DNA of 64,000 bases from Arcticimaribacter sp002477625 (GCA_943846665.1 OX044358.1:682001-746000); one strand, 5' to 3'. Positions 8,033-16,574 are shown, counted from the first letter of the stretch. The notes: generated from the sequence alone by a model not told the origin. Numbers and translations are program-made.

Positions 8033-9298
8033 TTAAAAAGCTTGTTTTAAATCATTTTTCAAATCCTCAACATCTTCTAAACCAATGGATAAACGCACTA
8101 AATCTTGTGTTACTCCAGTTGTTTCCTGTGCTTCCGCATTCAACTGTTGATGCGTTGTGCTTGCCGGGTGAATGATTAAAGATTTAGTATCACCAATGTT
8201 TGCCAAGAGCGAGAAAATAGTTGTTTTATCTGCAACTTTCTTAGCAGCTTCGAAACCACCTTTTAAGCCAAAGGTTACGATACCGCTTTGTCCTTTGGGC
8301 AGGTATTGTTTTGCCAAGTCGCTGTAGGTGCTGGAGGCTAATCCTGGGTAATTCACCCAAGCCACTTCTTCTTGTGCTTCTAACCACTGTGCAATTTCCA
8401 ATGCGTTTTGGGAATGCTGATTCATACGAATAGCCAATGTTTCCAAACCTTGAATGATCTGAAAACTATTGAAGGGACTTAAAGCTGCACCAAAATCGCG
8501 AAGGCCTTCGATGCGAACTTTTGCAATAAAAGCTGCTGGTCCTAAAGCCTCATGATATACTAAACCATGATAACCTGCAGATGGCTCTGTAAATTCTGGG
8601 AACAAACCGTTACCATAATCGAAGGTACCGGCATCGATGATGATGCCACCTAAAGAAGTTCCATTTCCGTTGATGTATTTTGTGAGTGAATGAATTACAA
8701 TATTAGCACCGTGTTCGATCGGATTCAATAAGGCTGGAGTTGCAACCGTATTATCGACTATAAAAGGTACTTTGGCTTTTTTGGAGTAAGAAGCAATGGC
8801 CTTCAAATCCAATACATCCAACTTTGGATTCCCAAGAGATTCTACAAAAAAGGCGCGGGTATTGTCTTGAACTGCTGCTTCAAAATTTGCAGGATCACTA
8901 GGATCTACAAAGGTTGTTGTGATTCCCAAACGTGGAAGCGTAACACTTAATAAGTTATACGTACCCCCATAAAGACTACTTGAAGCTACGATATGATCTC
9001 CTGCTTTCAATAAAACCATAAGGGCTGTTGAAATTGCTGCTGTTCCAGAGGCTGTAGAAACTGCTGCAATACCTCCTTCTAGAGCGGCAAGTCTTTGCTC
9101 TAAAACATCATTTGTTGGGTTGTTTAGTCGTGTGTAAATATATCCAGGTTCTGCTAAAGAAAATAAATTAGCAGCCTGATCTGAATCATTAAAAACATAG
9201 GCTGTAGATTGGTATATGGGCACCGCTCGTGTTCCTTGTGTATTGTTGACATCGTGACCCGTATGTAGGGATTTGGTTTTGAAGTTTAAATTTTCCAT
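8033..9298 (-). CDS. metY: O-acetylhomoserine sulfhydrylase
   Basis: The 421-residue PLP enzyme is of the O-acetylhomoserine (thiol)-lyase type, which condenses O-acetylhomoserine with sulfide to give homocysteine. It starts LNFKTKSLHTGHD, has the signature YTRLNNPTND, and a PLP-lysine segment VIHSLTKYINGNGTSLGG near residue 207; the length around 420 and the insertion after the lysine (YGNGLFPEFTEP) separate this type from MetB/MetZ. It is the second gene of the operon, 2 bases after the metK stop, and feeds homocysteine to the split MetH. The short gap suggests translation by reinitiation, so SAM control exerted on metK translation could extend to it. Confidence 0.92.
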   Translation of the reverse strand: MENLNFKTKSLHTGHDVNNTQGTRAVPIYQSTAYVFNDSDQAANLFSLAEPGYIYTRLNNPTNDVLEQRLAALEGGIAAVSTASGTAAISTALMVLLKAGDHIVASSSLYGGTYNLLSVTLPRLGITTTFVDPSDPANFEAAVQDNTRAFFVESLGNPKLDVLDLKAIASYSKKAKVPFIVDNTVATPALLNPIEHGANIVIHSLTKYINGNGTSLGGIIIDAGTFDYGNGLFPEFTEPSAGYHGLVYHEALGPAAFIAKVRIEGLRDFGAALSPFNSFQIIQGLETLAIRMNQHSQNALEIAQWLEAQEEVAWVNYPGLASSTYSDLAKQYLPKGQSGIVTFGLKGGFEAAKKVADKTTIFSLLANIGDTKSLIIHPASTTHQQLNAEAQETTGVTQDLVRLSIGLEDVEDLKNDLKQAF

Positions 9299-9300
9299 TC

Positions 9301-10560
9301 TTAAATTAAATTAAATTCTTTTTTTATTTCGTTAATATGATCCAGTTTCTCCCAAGTAAATAACTCTACTTCTTGAGAGATTTTTCCACTGTAAGGAGAT
9401 TCAAAGGTTTTGGTTATCGTTCTAGGCTCACGCCCCATATGCCCATAGGCAGCGGTTTCAGAGTAAATCGGGCTACGTAACTTTAAACGTTGTTCGATCC
9501 CATAAGGAGTTAAATCAAACAGTGAAATGATTTTTTCTGCAATTGCACCATCCGTTAAGTTTACCTTGGCTTTCCCATAGGTGTTTACCGCAATAGAAGT
9601 AGGTTGTGCTAGACCGATCGCATAACTCAATTGCACTAAAAGTTCGTCAGCTACCCCTGCAGCAACTAAATTTTTGGCTATATGTCTGGATGCATAGGCA
9701 GCACTTCGATCTACTTTACTTGGATCCTTTCCGCTAAAGGCACCGCCACCGTGTCCCCCTTTACCTCCGTAGGTATCCACAATTATTTTTCGTCCAGTCA
9801 AGCCCGTATCTCCATGGGGACCTCCAATCACAAATTTTCCTGTTGGGTTGATGTGGTAGGTTATTTGATCATCAAATAGAAGCTGAATGCGTTCGGGTAA
9901 TTGTGCTTTTACACGAGGAATTAAAAAGGTAATGAGGTCGCTTTTAATTTTAGCCAACATCGCTTCATCATCAGAATCAAAAGGATCGTGTTGAGTTGAA
10001 ATTACAATAGTATCGATACGAATGGGCGTATCATTATCGTCGTATTCTAAAGTTACTTGTGACTTTGCGTCGGGACGCAAATAGGTAATATCCTTCATCT
10101 CTCTTCTTAGAGCTGCTAATTCGATCAACAGTTTATGAGACAAATCGAGTGCTAGTGGCATGTAGTTGTCGGTCTCATTAGAAGCATATCCAAACATGAT
10201 TCCTTGATCACCTGCTCCTTGATTTTTCTTATCTCCACGTTCAACTCCCTGATTGATTTCTTGAGACTGTTCGTGAATGAGGGATATGACACCGCAAGAA
10301 TCACCACTGAACTGATACTCTCCTTTGGTGTATCCAATTTTGTTGATGGTATCACGTGCAATTTTCTGAACATCGAGATAAGTGCTACTCTTAACTTCTC
10401 CAGCTAACACGGCTTGACCGGTAGTTACTAAAGTTTCGCAAGCCACTTTACTTTCTGGATCGAAAGCTAAAAAGTTATCTATTAATGCATCGCTAATTTG
10501 ATCAGCTACTTTGTCTGGGTGTCCTTCACTTACGGACTCTGAGGTAAAAAAATATGACAT
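9301..10560 (-). CDS. metK: S-adenosylmethionine synthetase
   Basis: MetK makes SAM from methionine and ATP. The 419-residue protein carries the family landmarks in order: SEGHPDKVADQISD at 11-24 with the ATP-site His and Asp, GAGDQGIMFGYA around 116, GGPHGDTGLTGRKIIVD around 243, and the phosphate-binding GGGAFSGKDPSKVDRSAAY near 265. It is somewhat longer than the E. coli enzyme (384), as is typical for Bacteroidetes. It is the first gene of the met operon, and its start codon lies directly below a SAM-II riboswitch leader, so its product feeds back on its own expression. The ATG at 10560 is the only start consistent with the family N-terminus. Confidence 0.97.
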   Translation of the reverse strand: MSYFFTSESVSEGHPDKVADQISDALIDNFLAFDPESKVACETLVTTGQAVLAGEVKSSTYLDVQKIARDTINKIGYTKGEYQFSGDSCGVISLIHEQSQEINQGVERGDKKNQGAGDQGIMFGYASNETDNYMPLALDLSHKLLIELAALRREMKDITYLRPDAKSQVTLEYDDNDTPIRIDTIVISTQHDPFDSDDEAMLAKIKSDLITFLIPRVKAQLPERIQLLFDDQITYHINPTGKFVIGGPHGDTGLTGRKIIVDTYGGKGGHGGGAFSGKDPSKVDRSAAYASRHIAKNLVAAGVADELLVQLSYAIGLAQPTSIAVNTYGKAKVNLTDGAIAEKIISLFDLTPYGIEQRLKLRSPIYSETAAYGHMGREPRTITKTFESPYSGKISQEVELFTWEKLDHINEIKKEFNLI

Positions 10561-10565
10561 TTAAA

Positions 10566-10659
10566 TTGCTTTCGGGAAGGATTTGAAGATTACTTCGTTG
10601 TGAAAGCAACACTGGTTTAGCATTTTTTTAATGAGGTCTGCAATCAGTCAAATCCTTCC
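10566..10659 (-). promoter_or_regulatory. Putative expression platform of the SAM-II riboswitch
   Basis: Two inverted repeats exclude one another. First, GGAAGGATTTGA (10659-10648), inside the aptamer, is perfectly complementary over 12 bp to TCAAATCCTTCC (10586-10575). Second, TTGCTTTC (10609-10602), just after the aptamer, is perfectly complementary over 8 bp to GAAAGCAA (10573-10566), which ends six bases before the metK ATG. The 12-bp stem would destroy the aptamer and trap one arm of the 8-bp stem. Inferred logic: with SAM the aptamer folds and the 8-bp stem masks the start region (off); without SAM the 12-bp stem leaves it open (on). Confidence 0.6.
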
Positions 10660-10662
10660 TCA
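10611..10662 (-). promoter_or_regulatory. SAM-II riboswitch aptamer in the metK leader
   Basis: Reading the minus strand, the leader has TGAGG (10662-10658) pairing with CCTCA (10636-10632) as P1. The loop carries GATTTGACTGATTGCA, which matches the conserved SAM-II loop (GAUUU..C....UUGCA). This is followed by an A-rich joint and GCTAAA (10621-10616), then CCAGT (10615-10611), which can form the pseudoknot stem with ACTG in the loop (10648-10645). Order, spacing and invariant bases fit the SAM-II class rather than SAM-I. The gene behind it is metK, as expected. No covariance-model score was computed. Confidence 0.85.
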
Positions 10663-10671
10663 GTTAAGGGG

Positions 10672-10679
10672 CAAAAATA
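10672..10679 (-). promoter_or_regulatory. -7 promoter element of the met operon
   Basis: TATTTTTG on the minus strand is an exact TAnnTTTG, the Bacteroidetes -7 consensus. It lies about 10 bases before the first pairing base of the riboswitch, so transcription would start almost exactly at the aptamer. No clear TTTG -33 box was found at the usual 19-base spacing. Confidence 0.5.
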
Positions 10680-10826
10680 AAACATAATTTTAAAATATAA
10701 AATGTTTTTACAGTAAAATATTTTTGATCCTGGTAAGAATACTTTTATGTTCCAAAAATTACTGCTATTTTGCATATCCAAATAAAACCGAACCTACTAA
10801 GCTGACTTATTAAGTAATTTATAATT

Positions 10827-11441
10827 ATGCATATAGCGATAGCCGGCAATATTGGCGCAGGAAAAACAAGCCTTACAGATTTACTTTCAAAACATTATAA
10901 ATGGCAAGGGCATTTTGAAGAAGTTGTCGAAAACCCCTATCTAGATGACTTTTATCATCAAATGGAACGATGGTCATTCAACCTTCAAATCTATTTTTTA
11001 AACAGTCGTTTTGGTCAGCTGATCGAAATACAAAAGAGTGGAAAGAATGTAATTCAAGACCGAAGTATTTATGAGGATGCTCATATTTTCGCGCCCAATC
11101 TGCATGCGATGGGTTTACTCTCCCAACGAGATTACCAAAATTATAAGTCGCTTTTTGAGTTGATGGAAAACATGGTAACGGGACCCGATTTGATGATTTA
11201 TTTACGCTCCAGCATTCCAAATTTGGTAGGGAATATTCACAAGAGAGGTAGGGAGTTTGAAAATTCCATCAGCATCGATTATTTGAGTCGTTTGAATGAG
11301 CGTTACGAAGCGTGGATTCACAATTACGACAAGGGGAAATTATTAATCATCGATGTTGATGAGTTGGATTTCGTGGACACAGCGGTCGATATGAAATCCA
11401 TTGTTGATCGTATAGATGCTAAAATAAAAGAATTATCCTAA
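10827..11441 (+). CDS. Deoxynucleoside kinase
   Basis: The 204-residue kinase salvages deoxynucleosides by ATP-dependent 5'-phosphorylation in the cytosol. It opens with a P-loop, GNIGAGKTSL (residues 7-16), and has the dNK-family motif QDRSIYEDAHIFA near residue 80 with the DRS of the active site. An Arg-rich lid segment, HKRGREFE, lies around 147. Length agrees with bacterial deoxyadenosine/deoxyguanosine kinases; the preferred base is not readable from sequence. It stands alone between the divergent met operon and the convergent pyrophosphatase, from which it is separated by a bidirectional terminator. Confidence 0.9.
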   Translation: MHIAIAGNIGAGKTSLTDLLSKHYKWQGHFEEVVENPYLDDFYHQMERWSFNLQIYFLNSRFGQLIEIQKSGKNVIQDRSIYEDAHIFAPNLHAMGLLSQRDYQNYKSLFELMENMVTGPDLMIYLRSSIPNLVGNIHKRGREFENSISIDYLSRLNERYEAWIHNYDKGKLLIIDVDELDFVDTAVDMKSIVDRIDAKIKELS

Positions 11442-11443
11442 AA

Positions 11444-11476
11444 CAAAAAAATCGGCTTAAAGCCGATTTTTTTATT
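11444..11476. terminator. Bidirectional intrinsic terminator
   Basis: The palindrome ATCGGCTTAAAGCCGAT is flanked by an A-run on the left and a T-run on the right, so it can end transcription of the kinase gene on + and of the pyrophosphatase gene on -. Confidence 0.85.
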
Positions 11477-11493
11477 TGTAAAAAGAAAGAAAC

Positions 11494-13854
11494 TTAATTC
11501 TTTACATGAAGTTCAACCTCTTTTACAGCAGCAATTGATGCCTCAACCTCTGCTTCTGTTCCTTTTATTTTTTTAACTTCAGTTTTAACTGTTCCATCTT
11601 CGGAAGTAGTTGTTGTGATCGTAGCTTCCATCATATCGGCTTCTGAAGCGTCAACCTCAACGCGAATCTCTTTACGAATTTCTTGCGCTACTGCAGTTTC
11701 TACATCATGTGATCCGATAATTGGAGCAATCACTAAACTCACCAAACAGGTAAGTTTAATTAAAATGTTCATTGATGGTCCAGAAGTATCCTTAAAAGGA
11801 TCTCCAACCGTATCTCCAGTCACAGCAGCCTTGTGTGCTTCAGAACCTTTGTAGGTCATTTCTCCTTTAATTTCTACACCAGCTTCGAATGATTTTTTGG
11901 CATTATCCCATGCACCACCCGCGTTGTTTTGAAAGATAGCCCACATAACACCACTCACACATACTCCAGCCATATAACCTCCTAAAGGTTCAGCTCCAAA
12001 TAACACACCAACGATGATCGGTGTAATGATCGTAAGTAAGCCGGGTAAGATCATTTCTCTTAAGGCAGCTTTGGTAGAAATGTCTACACATTTAGCATAT
12101 TCTGGAACCCCAGTACCTTCCATGATTCCTGGAATCTCTCTGAATTGTCTGCGAACTTCTTCAACCATTTCCATGGCAGCTTTTCCTACAGACTCCATTG
12201 CTAGAGCAGAAAAAACAACAGGGATCATTCCACCTACGAACAGCATGGCCAATACATCGGCTTTGAAAATATTAATTCCATCAATTCCTGTAAAAGTTAC
12301 ATAGGCAGCAAATAAAGCTAAAGCGGTCAAGGCAGCAGATGCAATTGCAAATCCTTTTCCAACAGCAGCAGTAGTATTTCCTACAGAATCTAAAATATCG
12401 GTACGCTCTCTGACTTCAGGAGCTAATTCACTCATTTCAGCAACACCTCCTGCGTTATCCGCAATGGGTCCAAAAGCATCTACAGCTAACTGCATTGCCG
12501 TTGTTGCCATCATAGCAGATGCAGCAAGTGCTACACCGTAAAAACCAGCTAAAGCGTAGGAACCATAAATTGCAGCTGCAAATAAAATAACGGATAAGAA
12601 TGTAGATTTCATTCCAACCGCAAGACCTGCGATGATGTTGGTTGCAGCTCCAGTAGAACTGTTTTCAACGATGTCCATTACTGGTTTTTTCCCTAAACTC
12701 GTATAGTATGCAGTAACCATTGAAATTAATGCCCCAACTGCAAGTCCAATACATGCAGCCCAGAATACATTTAATGACGATATTGATTTGTATCCTTCAC
12801 CGAAGAATTTCATATTCATTGTTGGAGGTAACATCCAATCGATTAGGAAATAACATGCAACAAGTGTAATGGCTATGGCAGCCCAGTTTCCTAGATCCAA
12901 TGCCATTTGCACTTTAGATTCTTTAGCATCATTCGAAGAAATCTTCACAAAGAATGTTCCGATGATCGAAGCTAAAATACCAACTCCAGCAATTACTATT
13001 GGAAGTAAGATTGGTCCCATATTGTTGAATGAATCCGAAAACTGACCGTTCAAAGACATATCACGGATTAGGTAATTTCCTAAAACCATTGCTGCAAGAA
13101 CTGTTGCGACATAAGAACCAAATAAATCGGCTCCCATTCCCGCTACATCTCCAACATTATCTCCAACGTTGTCTGCAATAGTTGCGGGATTACGTGGATC
13201 ATCTTCAGGAATTCCTGCCTCTACTTTACCTACTAAATCTGCTCCAACATCAGCTGCTTTGGTATAAATACCTCCACCGACACGAGCAAACAATGCAATT
13301 GACTCTGCACCCAAAGAAAAACCAGCTAAGGTTTCGAGTACAATTGTCATGTTGTTATAAAAGGATCCTTCTTGACCTATGAATTGTCCAACTAAGAACA
13401 TAAATAATAAGGTTAATCCAAGAACAGCAAGACCGGCTACTCCTAGGCCCATTACTGTTCCTCCACCAAATGAAACTGCAAGTGCTTTAGGCAAACTTGT
13501 CTTAGCTGCTTCTGCGGTTCGTGCGTTTGCATCGGTTGCAATACGCATTCCGATGTTTCCTGCCAAAGCAGAAAAGAAAGCTCCAAATACAAAGGCGGGT
13601 ACAATCATCCAGCTTGTTGTTTCAACTGCGATTGAAATCCCAAAAAGAGCAACTGAAGCGATGATGACAAAAATAAATAACAGGCGATACTCAGCATTAA
13701 GAAAAGCAAGTGCTCCTTCTTTTATTGCTTTCGATATCTCTTGCATTCTCTCACTTCCAGGGGCTTGTTTTCTTACCCAGCTTGCGCGTATAAACATATA
13801 CACTAAACCTACAACTGCTAAAATTAGTGGTAAGTAAATAACATTTTGTTCCAT
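11494..13854 (-). CDS. hppA: Membrane-bound ion-pumping pyrophosphatase
   Basis: This 786-residue protein, with about 16 membrane helices, hydrolyses PPi and exports cations across the inner membrane. The catalytic signature DNVGDNVGDVAGMGADLF is at about 229-246, with further Asp-rich motifs near the C-terminus (GDTVGDPFKDTSGPS). GNTTAAVGKG carries Ala where K+-independent enzymes have Lys, so it should be K+-dependent. After GADLF it has GSY instead of the ESY that carries the gate Glu in Na+-pumping members, which favours proton pumping by comparison with known families. A charged tail of about 60 residues follows the last helix. It lies 44 bases after pdhB and is probably co-transcribed with it. 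Confidence 0.92.
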   Translation of the reverse strand: MEQNVIYLPLILAVVGLVYMFIRASWVRKQAPGSERMQEISKAIKEGALAFLNAEYRLLFIFVIIASVALFGISIAVETTSWMIVPAFVFGAFFSALAGNIGMRIATDANARTAEAAKTSLPKALAVSFGGGTVMGLGVAGLAVLGLTLLFMFLVGQFIGQEGSFYNNMTIVLETLAGFSLGAESIALFARVGGGIYTKAADVGADLVGKVEAGIPEDDPRNPATIADNVGDNVGDVAGMGADLFGSYVATVLAAMVLGNYLIRDMSLNGQFSDSFNNMGPILLPIVIAGVGILASIIGTFFVKISSNDAKESKVQMALDLGNWAAIAITLVACYFLIDWMLPPTMNMKFFGEGYKSISSLNVFWAACIGLAVGALISMVTAYYTSLGKKPVMDIVENSSTGAATNIIAGLAVGMKSTFLSVILFAAAIYGSYALAGFYGVALAASAMMATTAMQLAVDAFGPIADNAGGVAEMSELAPEVRERTDILDSVGNTTAAVGKGFAIASAALTALALFAAYVTFTGIDGINIFKADVLAMLFVGGMIPVVFSALAMESVGKAAMEMVEEVRRQFREIPGIMEGTGVPEYAKCVDISTKAALREMILPGLLTIITPIIVGVLFGAEPLGGYMAGVCVSGVMWAIFQNNAGGAWDNAKKSFEAGVEIKGEMTYKGSEAHKAAVTGDTVGDPFKDTSGPSMNILIKLTCLVSLVIAPIIGSHDVETAVAQEIRKEIRVEVDASEADMMEATITTTTSEDGTVKTEVKKIKGTEAEVEASIAAVKEVELHVKN

Positions 13855-13898
13855 AATAGTTTTAAATTGTTTGTAATGCGATCCGTATTAAGAATCTT

Positions 13899-14882
13899 TT
13901 ATTTTTTAAAATACACGACTTTTTTAACTGCCGCAATTACATCTTCACTGTTCGGCAGCCATTCATTTAATAGAACAGGAGAAAATGGTGCTGGTGTATC
14001 GGCAGTATTTATTTTTTCGATCGGGGCATCTAAATAATCAAACACTTCGTTTTGTACTTGGTAGGTTATCTCGGTAGAGACATTTCCAAAAGGCCATGCT
14101 TCTTCGAGAATTACTAAGCGATTGGTTTTTCTAACAGACGTAAGAATTGATTCAATGTCCAAGGGTCTTACCGTTCGTAAATCTATAATTTCGCAAGAGA
14201 TTCCTTCTTTTTCAAGGGCATCAGCTGCAGTATAAGCTTCTTTAATAATTTTACCGAAAGACACGATTGTAACATCCGTACCTGCTCGTTTAATATCGGC
14301 AACTCCAATCGGAAGGATATACTCTTCTTCAGGGACTTCTCCTTTATCACCATACATTTGTTCAGACTCCATAAAAATCACAGGATCATCATCACGAATG
14401 GCTGCTTTTAAAAGTCCTTTAGCATCGTAAGGGTTTGAAGGTACAATGACCTTTAGACCTGGGCAGTTGGCATACCAGCTTTCAAAGGCTTGGGAGTGGG
14501 TTGCTGCAAGTTGTCCAGCAGAGGCGGTTGGGCCTCTGAATACGATTGGGCAAGGAAATTGTCCTCCCGACATTTGGCGGATTTTTGCTGCATTGTTGAT
14601 GATTTGATCTATACCAACAAGTGCAAAGTTAAAGGTCATGAATTCGATAATCGGTCTATTCCCAGTCATTGTAGAACCAACTCCTATCCCTGCAAAACCT
14701 AATTCAGAAATCGGAGTGTCTATGACACGCTTTTCTCCAAATTCATCCAACATACCTTTAGAAGCTTTGTAGGCTCCATTGTATTCTGCAACCTCTTCGC
14801 CCATTAAATAAATGGATTCGTCGCGGCGCATTTCTTCACTCATGGCCTCGCAGATGGCTTGTCTAAACTGTAATACTTTCAT
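13899..14882 (-). CDS. pdhB: Pyruvate dehydrogenase E1 component, beta subunit
   Basis: The 327-residue protein is the beta half of the alpha2beta2 E1 of a 2-oxoacid dehydrogenase complex, decarboxylating pyruvate with thiamine diphosphate. It has the N-terminal MGEEVAEYNGAYKASKG with the ThDP-contacting Glu, DTPISELGFAGIGVG, FMTFNFALVGIDQI and the transketolase C-domain segment EIIDLRTVRPLD around residue 240. Substrate assignment to pyruvate rests on similarity to PdhB; branched-chain E1 beta is less likely. No E1 alpha, E2 or E3 gene is adjacent, so the complex is encoded at dispersed loci. The ATG at 14882 matches the family start. Confidence 0.92.
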   Translation of the reverse strand: MKVLQFRQAICEAMSEEMRRDESIYLMGEEVAEYNGAYKASKGMLDEFGEKRVIDTPISELGFAGIGVGSTMTGNRPIIEFMTFNFALVGIDQIINNAAKIRQMSGGQFPCPIVFRGPTASAGQLAATHSQAFESWYANCPGLKVIVPSNPYDAKGLLKAAIRDDDPVIFMESEQMYGDKGEVPEEEYILPIGVADIKRAGTDVTIVSFGKIIKEAYTAADALEKEGISCEIIDLRTVRPLDIESILTSVRKTNRLVILEEAWPFGNVSTEITYQVQNEVFDYLDAPIEKINTADTPAPFSPVLLNEWLPNSEDVIAAVKKVVYFKK

Positions 14883-14914
14883 ACGATCTATTCTTCAAGA
14901 TTTTAATAGGTGGG

Positions 14915-14922
14915 CAAATTTA
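14915..14922 (-). promoter_or_regulatory. -7 element upstream of pdhB
   Basis: TAAATTTG on the minus strand fits TAnnTTTG exactly, 33 bases before the pdhB start codon. A TTTT sits at the -33 position (19-base spacer), a partial match only. Confidence 0.4.
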
Positions 14923-15044
14923 AGTTTTTTAACTGTATATAAAAAACCTAATGCTGGAAGAAGTCACTTGAAGAATTAAAAATTCCTAAAAATTAAAAGC
15001 ATTTTTTTAAAAAAGAACTAATTTCACAGTAGGAAAATGATGTT

Positions 15045-15656
15045 ATGGATTTAATCAGGCTTAAAATTATCGGCGTTTCTTATACCCAAGCCCAAACTGG
15101 TGCTTATGCACTCATATTGAGCGAAGCCAAAGGAAACAGAAGACTCCCAATTGTTATAGGAGGGTTTGAAGCTGAGGCTATTACGGTTGGTTTAGAAAGT
15201 GATATTGTTCCCACAAGACCTTCAACACACGATTTATTCATCAGCCTATTGGATCGCTTTGAAATTACAATCAAGCAAGTCATCATCCACAAACTTGTAG
15301 ATGGCGTTTTCTTTTCAAGCTTAATTTGTGAGCGCGACGACATTGAAGAAATCATTGATGCCCGTACCTCAGATGCAATTGCATTGGCCATTCGATTTGA
15401 TGCCCCTGTTTTTACCTATGAGAACATCATGAAAAAAGCTAGCTATTCAGACGATAACAATGTCAACGAGCCACAAGAAAAAGATAAAAATTGGATTAAA
15501 AATTTCATTGAAGAACAAGAGCCTAAAGAAGATGTCCTAAAGAACCTTGCTGCTACTTCTAGCAAAGAACTCAATGCAATGCTTGCAAAACTCGTGAAAG
15601 CTGAAAGCTATGAAGCAGCTGCAAAAATAAGAGACGAACTTTCTCGAAGAAAATAA
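15045..15656 (+). CDS. Bifunctional nuclease (BFN/DUF151) with C-terminal UVR motif
   Basis: The 203-residue protein has the BFN/DUF151 domain in residues 1-130: an N-terminal strand pair, ALILSEAKGNRRLPIVIGG, then ARTSDAIALAIRFDAPVF around 107-125. The acidic linker after it leads to a UVR-type helical hairpin at the end (LNAMLAKLVKAESYEAAAKIRDELSR), the UvrB/UvrC interaction motif. The family is named for a plant nuclease acting on RNA and DNA; bacterial members are mostly uncharacterised, so biochemical function is inferred. It stands as a single gene upstream of thyA, in the same direction with a 93-base gap containing a promoter-like element. Confidence 0.85.
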   Translation: MDLIRLKIIGVSYTQAQTGAYALILSEAKGNRRLPIVIGGFEAEAITVGLESDIVPTRPSTHDLFISLLDRFEITIKQVIIHKLVDGVFFSSLICERDDIEEIIDARTSDAIALAIRFDAPVFTYENIMKKASYSDDNNVNEPQEKDKNWIKNFIEEQEPKEDVLKNLAATSSKELNAMLAKLVKAESYEAAAKIRDELSRRK

Positions 15657-15725
15657 ATTCCAGTTGTTAACGACTCTTTTTAATAACTATTCTAAAACTA
15701 CTATCATTCCAAAAGTATAAAAAAT

Positions 15726-15733
15726 TACTTTTG
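15726..15733 (+). promoter_or_regulatory. -7 element upstream of thyA
   Basis: TACTTTTG fits TAnnTTTG exactly and lies 17 bases before the thyA ATG, which would give a very short leader. No convincing -33 box was seen. Confidence 0.4.
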
Positions 15734-15749
15734 AACATAATCCTATTCA

Positions 15750-16574
15750 ATGCAACAATATTTAGATCTTATTCGTCACATTCAAGCCGAAGGTGTAGAA
15801 AAAACAGACCGAACCGGCACAGGTACCAAAAGTGTATTTGGGTATCAAATGCGCTTCGACCTTGCCCAAGGCTTTCCAATGGTTACTACGAAGAAATTGC
15901 ATCTAAAATCGATCATTCATGAATTGTTATGGTTTTTAAAAGGAGATACCAACATTCAATATCTTCAAGAAAACGGGGTGCGTATTTGGAACGAATGGGC
16001 CGATGAAAAAGGAAACTTAGGTCCCGTATACGGCTATCAATGGCGTAATTGGAATGGTGAAGAAATTGATCAAATTAAAGACATCATTCACACGCTTAAG
16101 ACTTCGCCAGACAGCAGACGCATGTTGGTTTCTGCGTGGAATCCGAGTGTTTTACCCGATACCACAAAAAGTTTTTCAGAAAATGTTGCCAACAACAAAG
16201 TAGCACTCCCCCCCTGTCATGCCTTCTTTCAATTTTATGTAGCCAATGGAAAACTCTCCTGTCAGTTATACCAAAGAAGTGCCGACGTTTTTTTAGGCGT
16301 ACCTTTTAATATTGCATCCTATGCATTATTAACGCTTTTGATGGCGCAAGTTTGTGGTTTAGAAGCTGGAGATTTTGTTCACACCTTTGGAGATGCCCAT
16401 ATTTACTCCAATCATAAAGAGCAAATTGAATTGCAGTTATCTCGAACCCCAAAAACATTACCCACAATGAAAATCAATCCAGATATCAAGGATTTGTTTG
16501 CCTTTACTTTTGAAGATTTCGAATTAATAGACTACGATCCTTATCCACTGATCAAGGGAGCAGTTGCTGTCTAG
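15750..16574 (+). CDS. thyA: Thymidylate synthase
   Basis: ThyA methylates dUMP to dTMP using methylene-THF, which becomes dihydrofolate. The 274-residue protein has the family set: DRTGTGTKS near residue 20, the phosphate-binding Arg, the catalytic Cys156 in LPPCHAFFQFYV, the dUMP-contacting QRSADVFLGVPFNIASYA and GDAHIYSNH. It carries a short insertion (about 142-154) before the catalytic loop. folA, which recycles the dihydrofolate, lies 1.3 kb downstream on the same strand, separated by an oppositely oriented aminotransferase-fold gene whose end overlaps the thyA end by 23 bases. Confidence 0.97.
   Translation: MQQYLDLIRHIQAEGVEKTDRTGTGTKSVFGYQMRFDLAQGFPMVTTKKLHLKSIIHELLWFLKGDTNIQYLQENGVRIWNEWADEKGNLGPVYGYQWRNWNGEEIDQIKDIIHTLKTSPDSRRMLVSAWNPSVLPDTTKSFSENVANNKVALPPCHAFFQFYVANGKLSCQLYQRSADVFLGVPFNIASYALLTLLMAQVCGLEAGDFVHTFGDAHIYSNHKEQIELQLSRTPKTLPTMKINPDIKDLFAFTFEDFELIDYDPYPLIKGAVAV

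Noticed and set aside
10611..10662. SAM-I (S-box) or SAM-III class for the metK leader
   Set aside because: The leader lacks the multi-branched SAM-I core and its conserved AGAGGUGGAGGGA-like element; the loop and GCTAAA order fit SAM-II.
13379..13837. 152-codon open frame antisense to the pyrophosphatase gene
   Set aside because: It mirrors the coding bias of the membrane protein gene and shows no protein family features.
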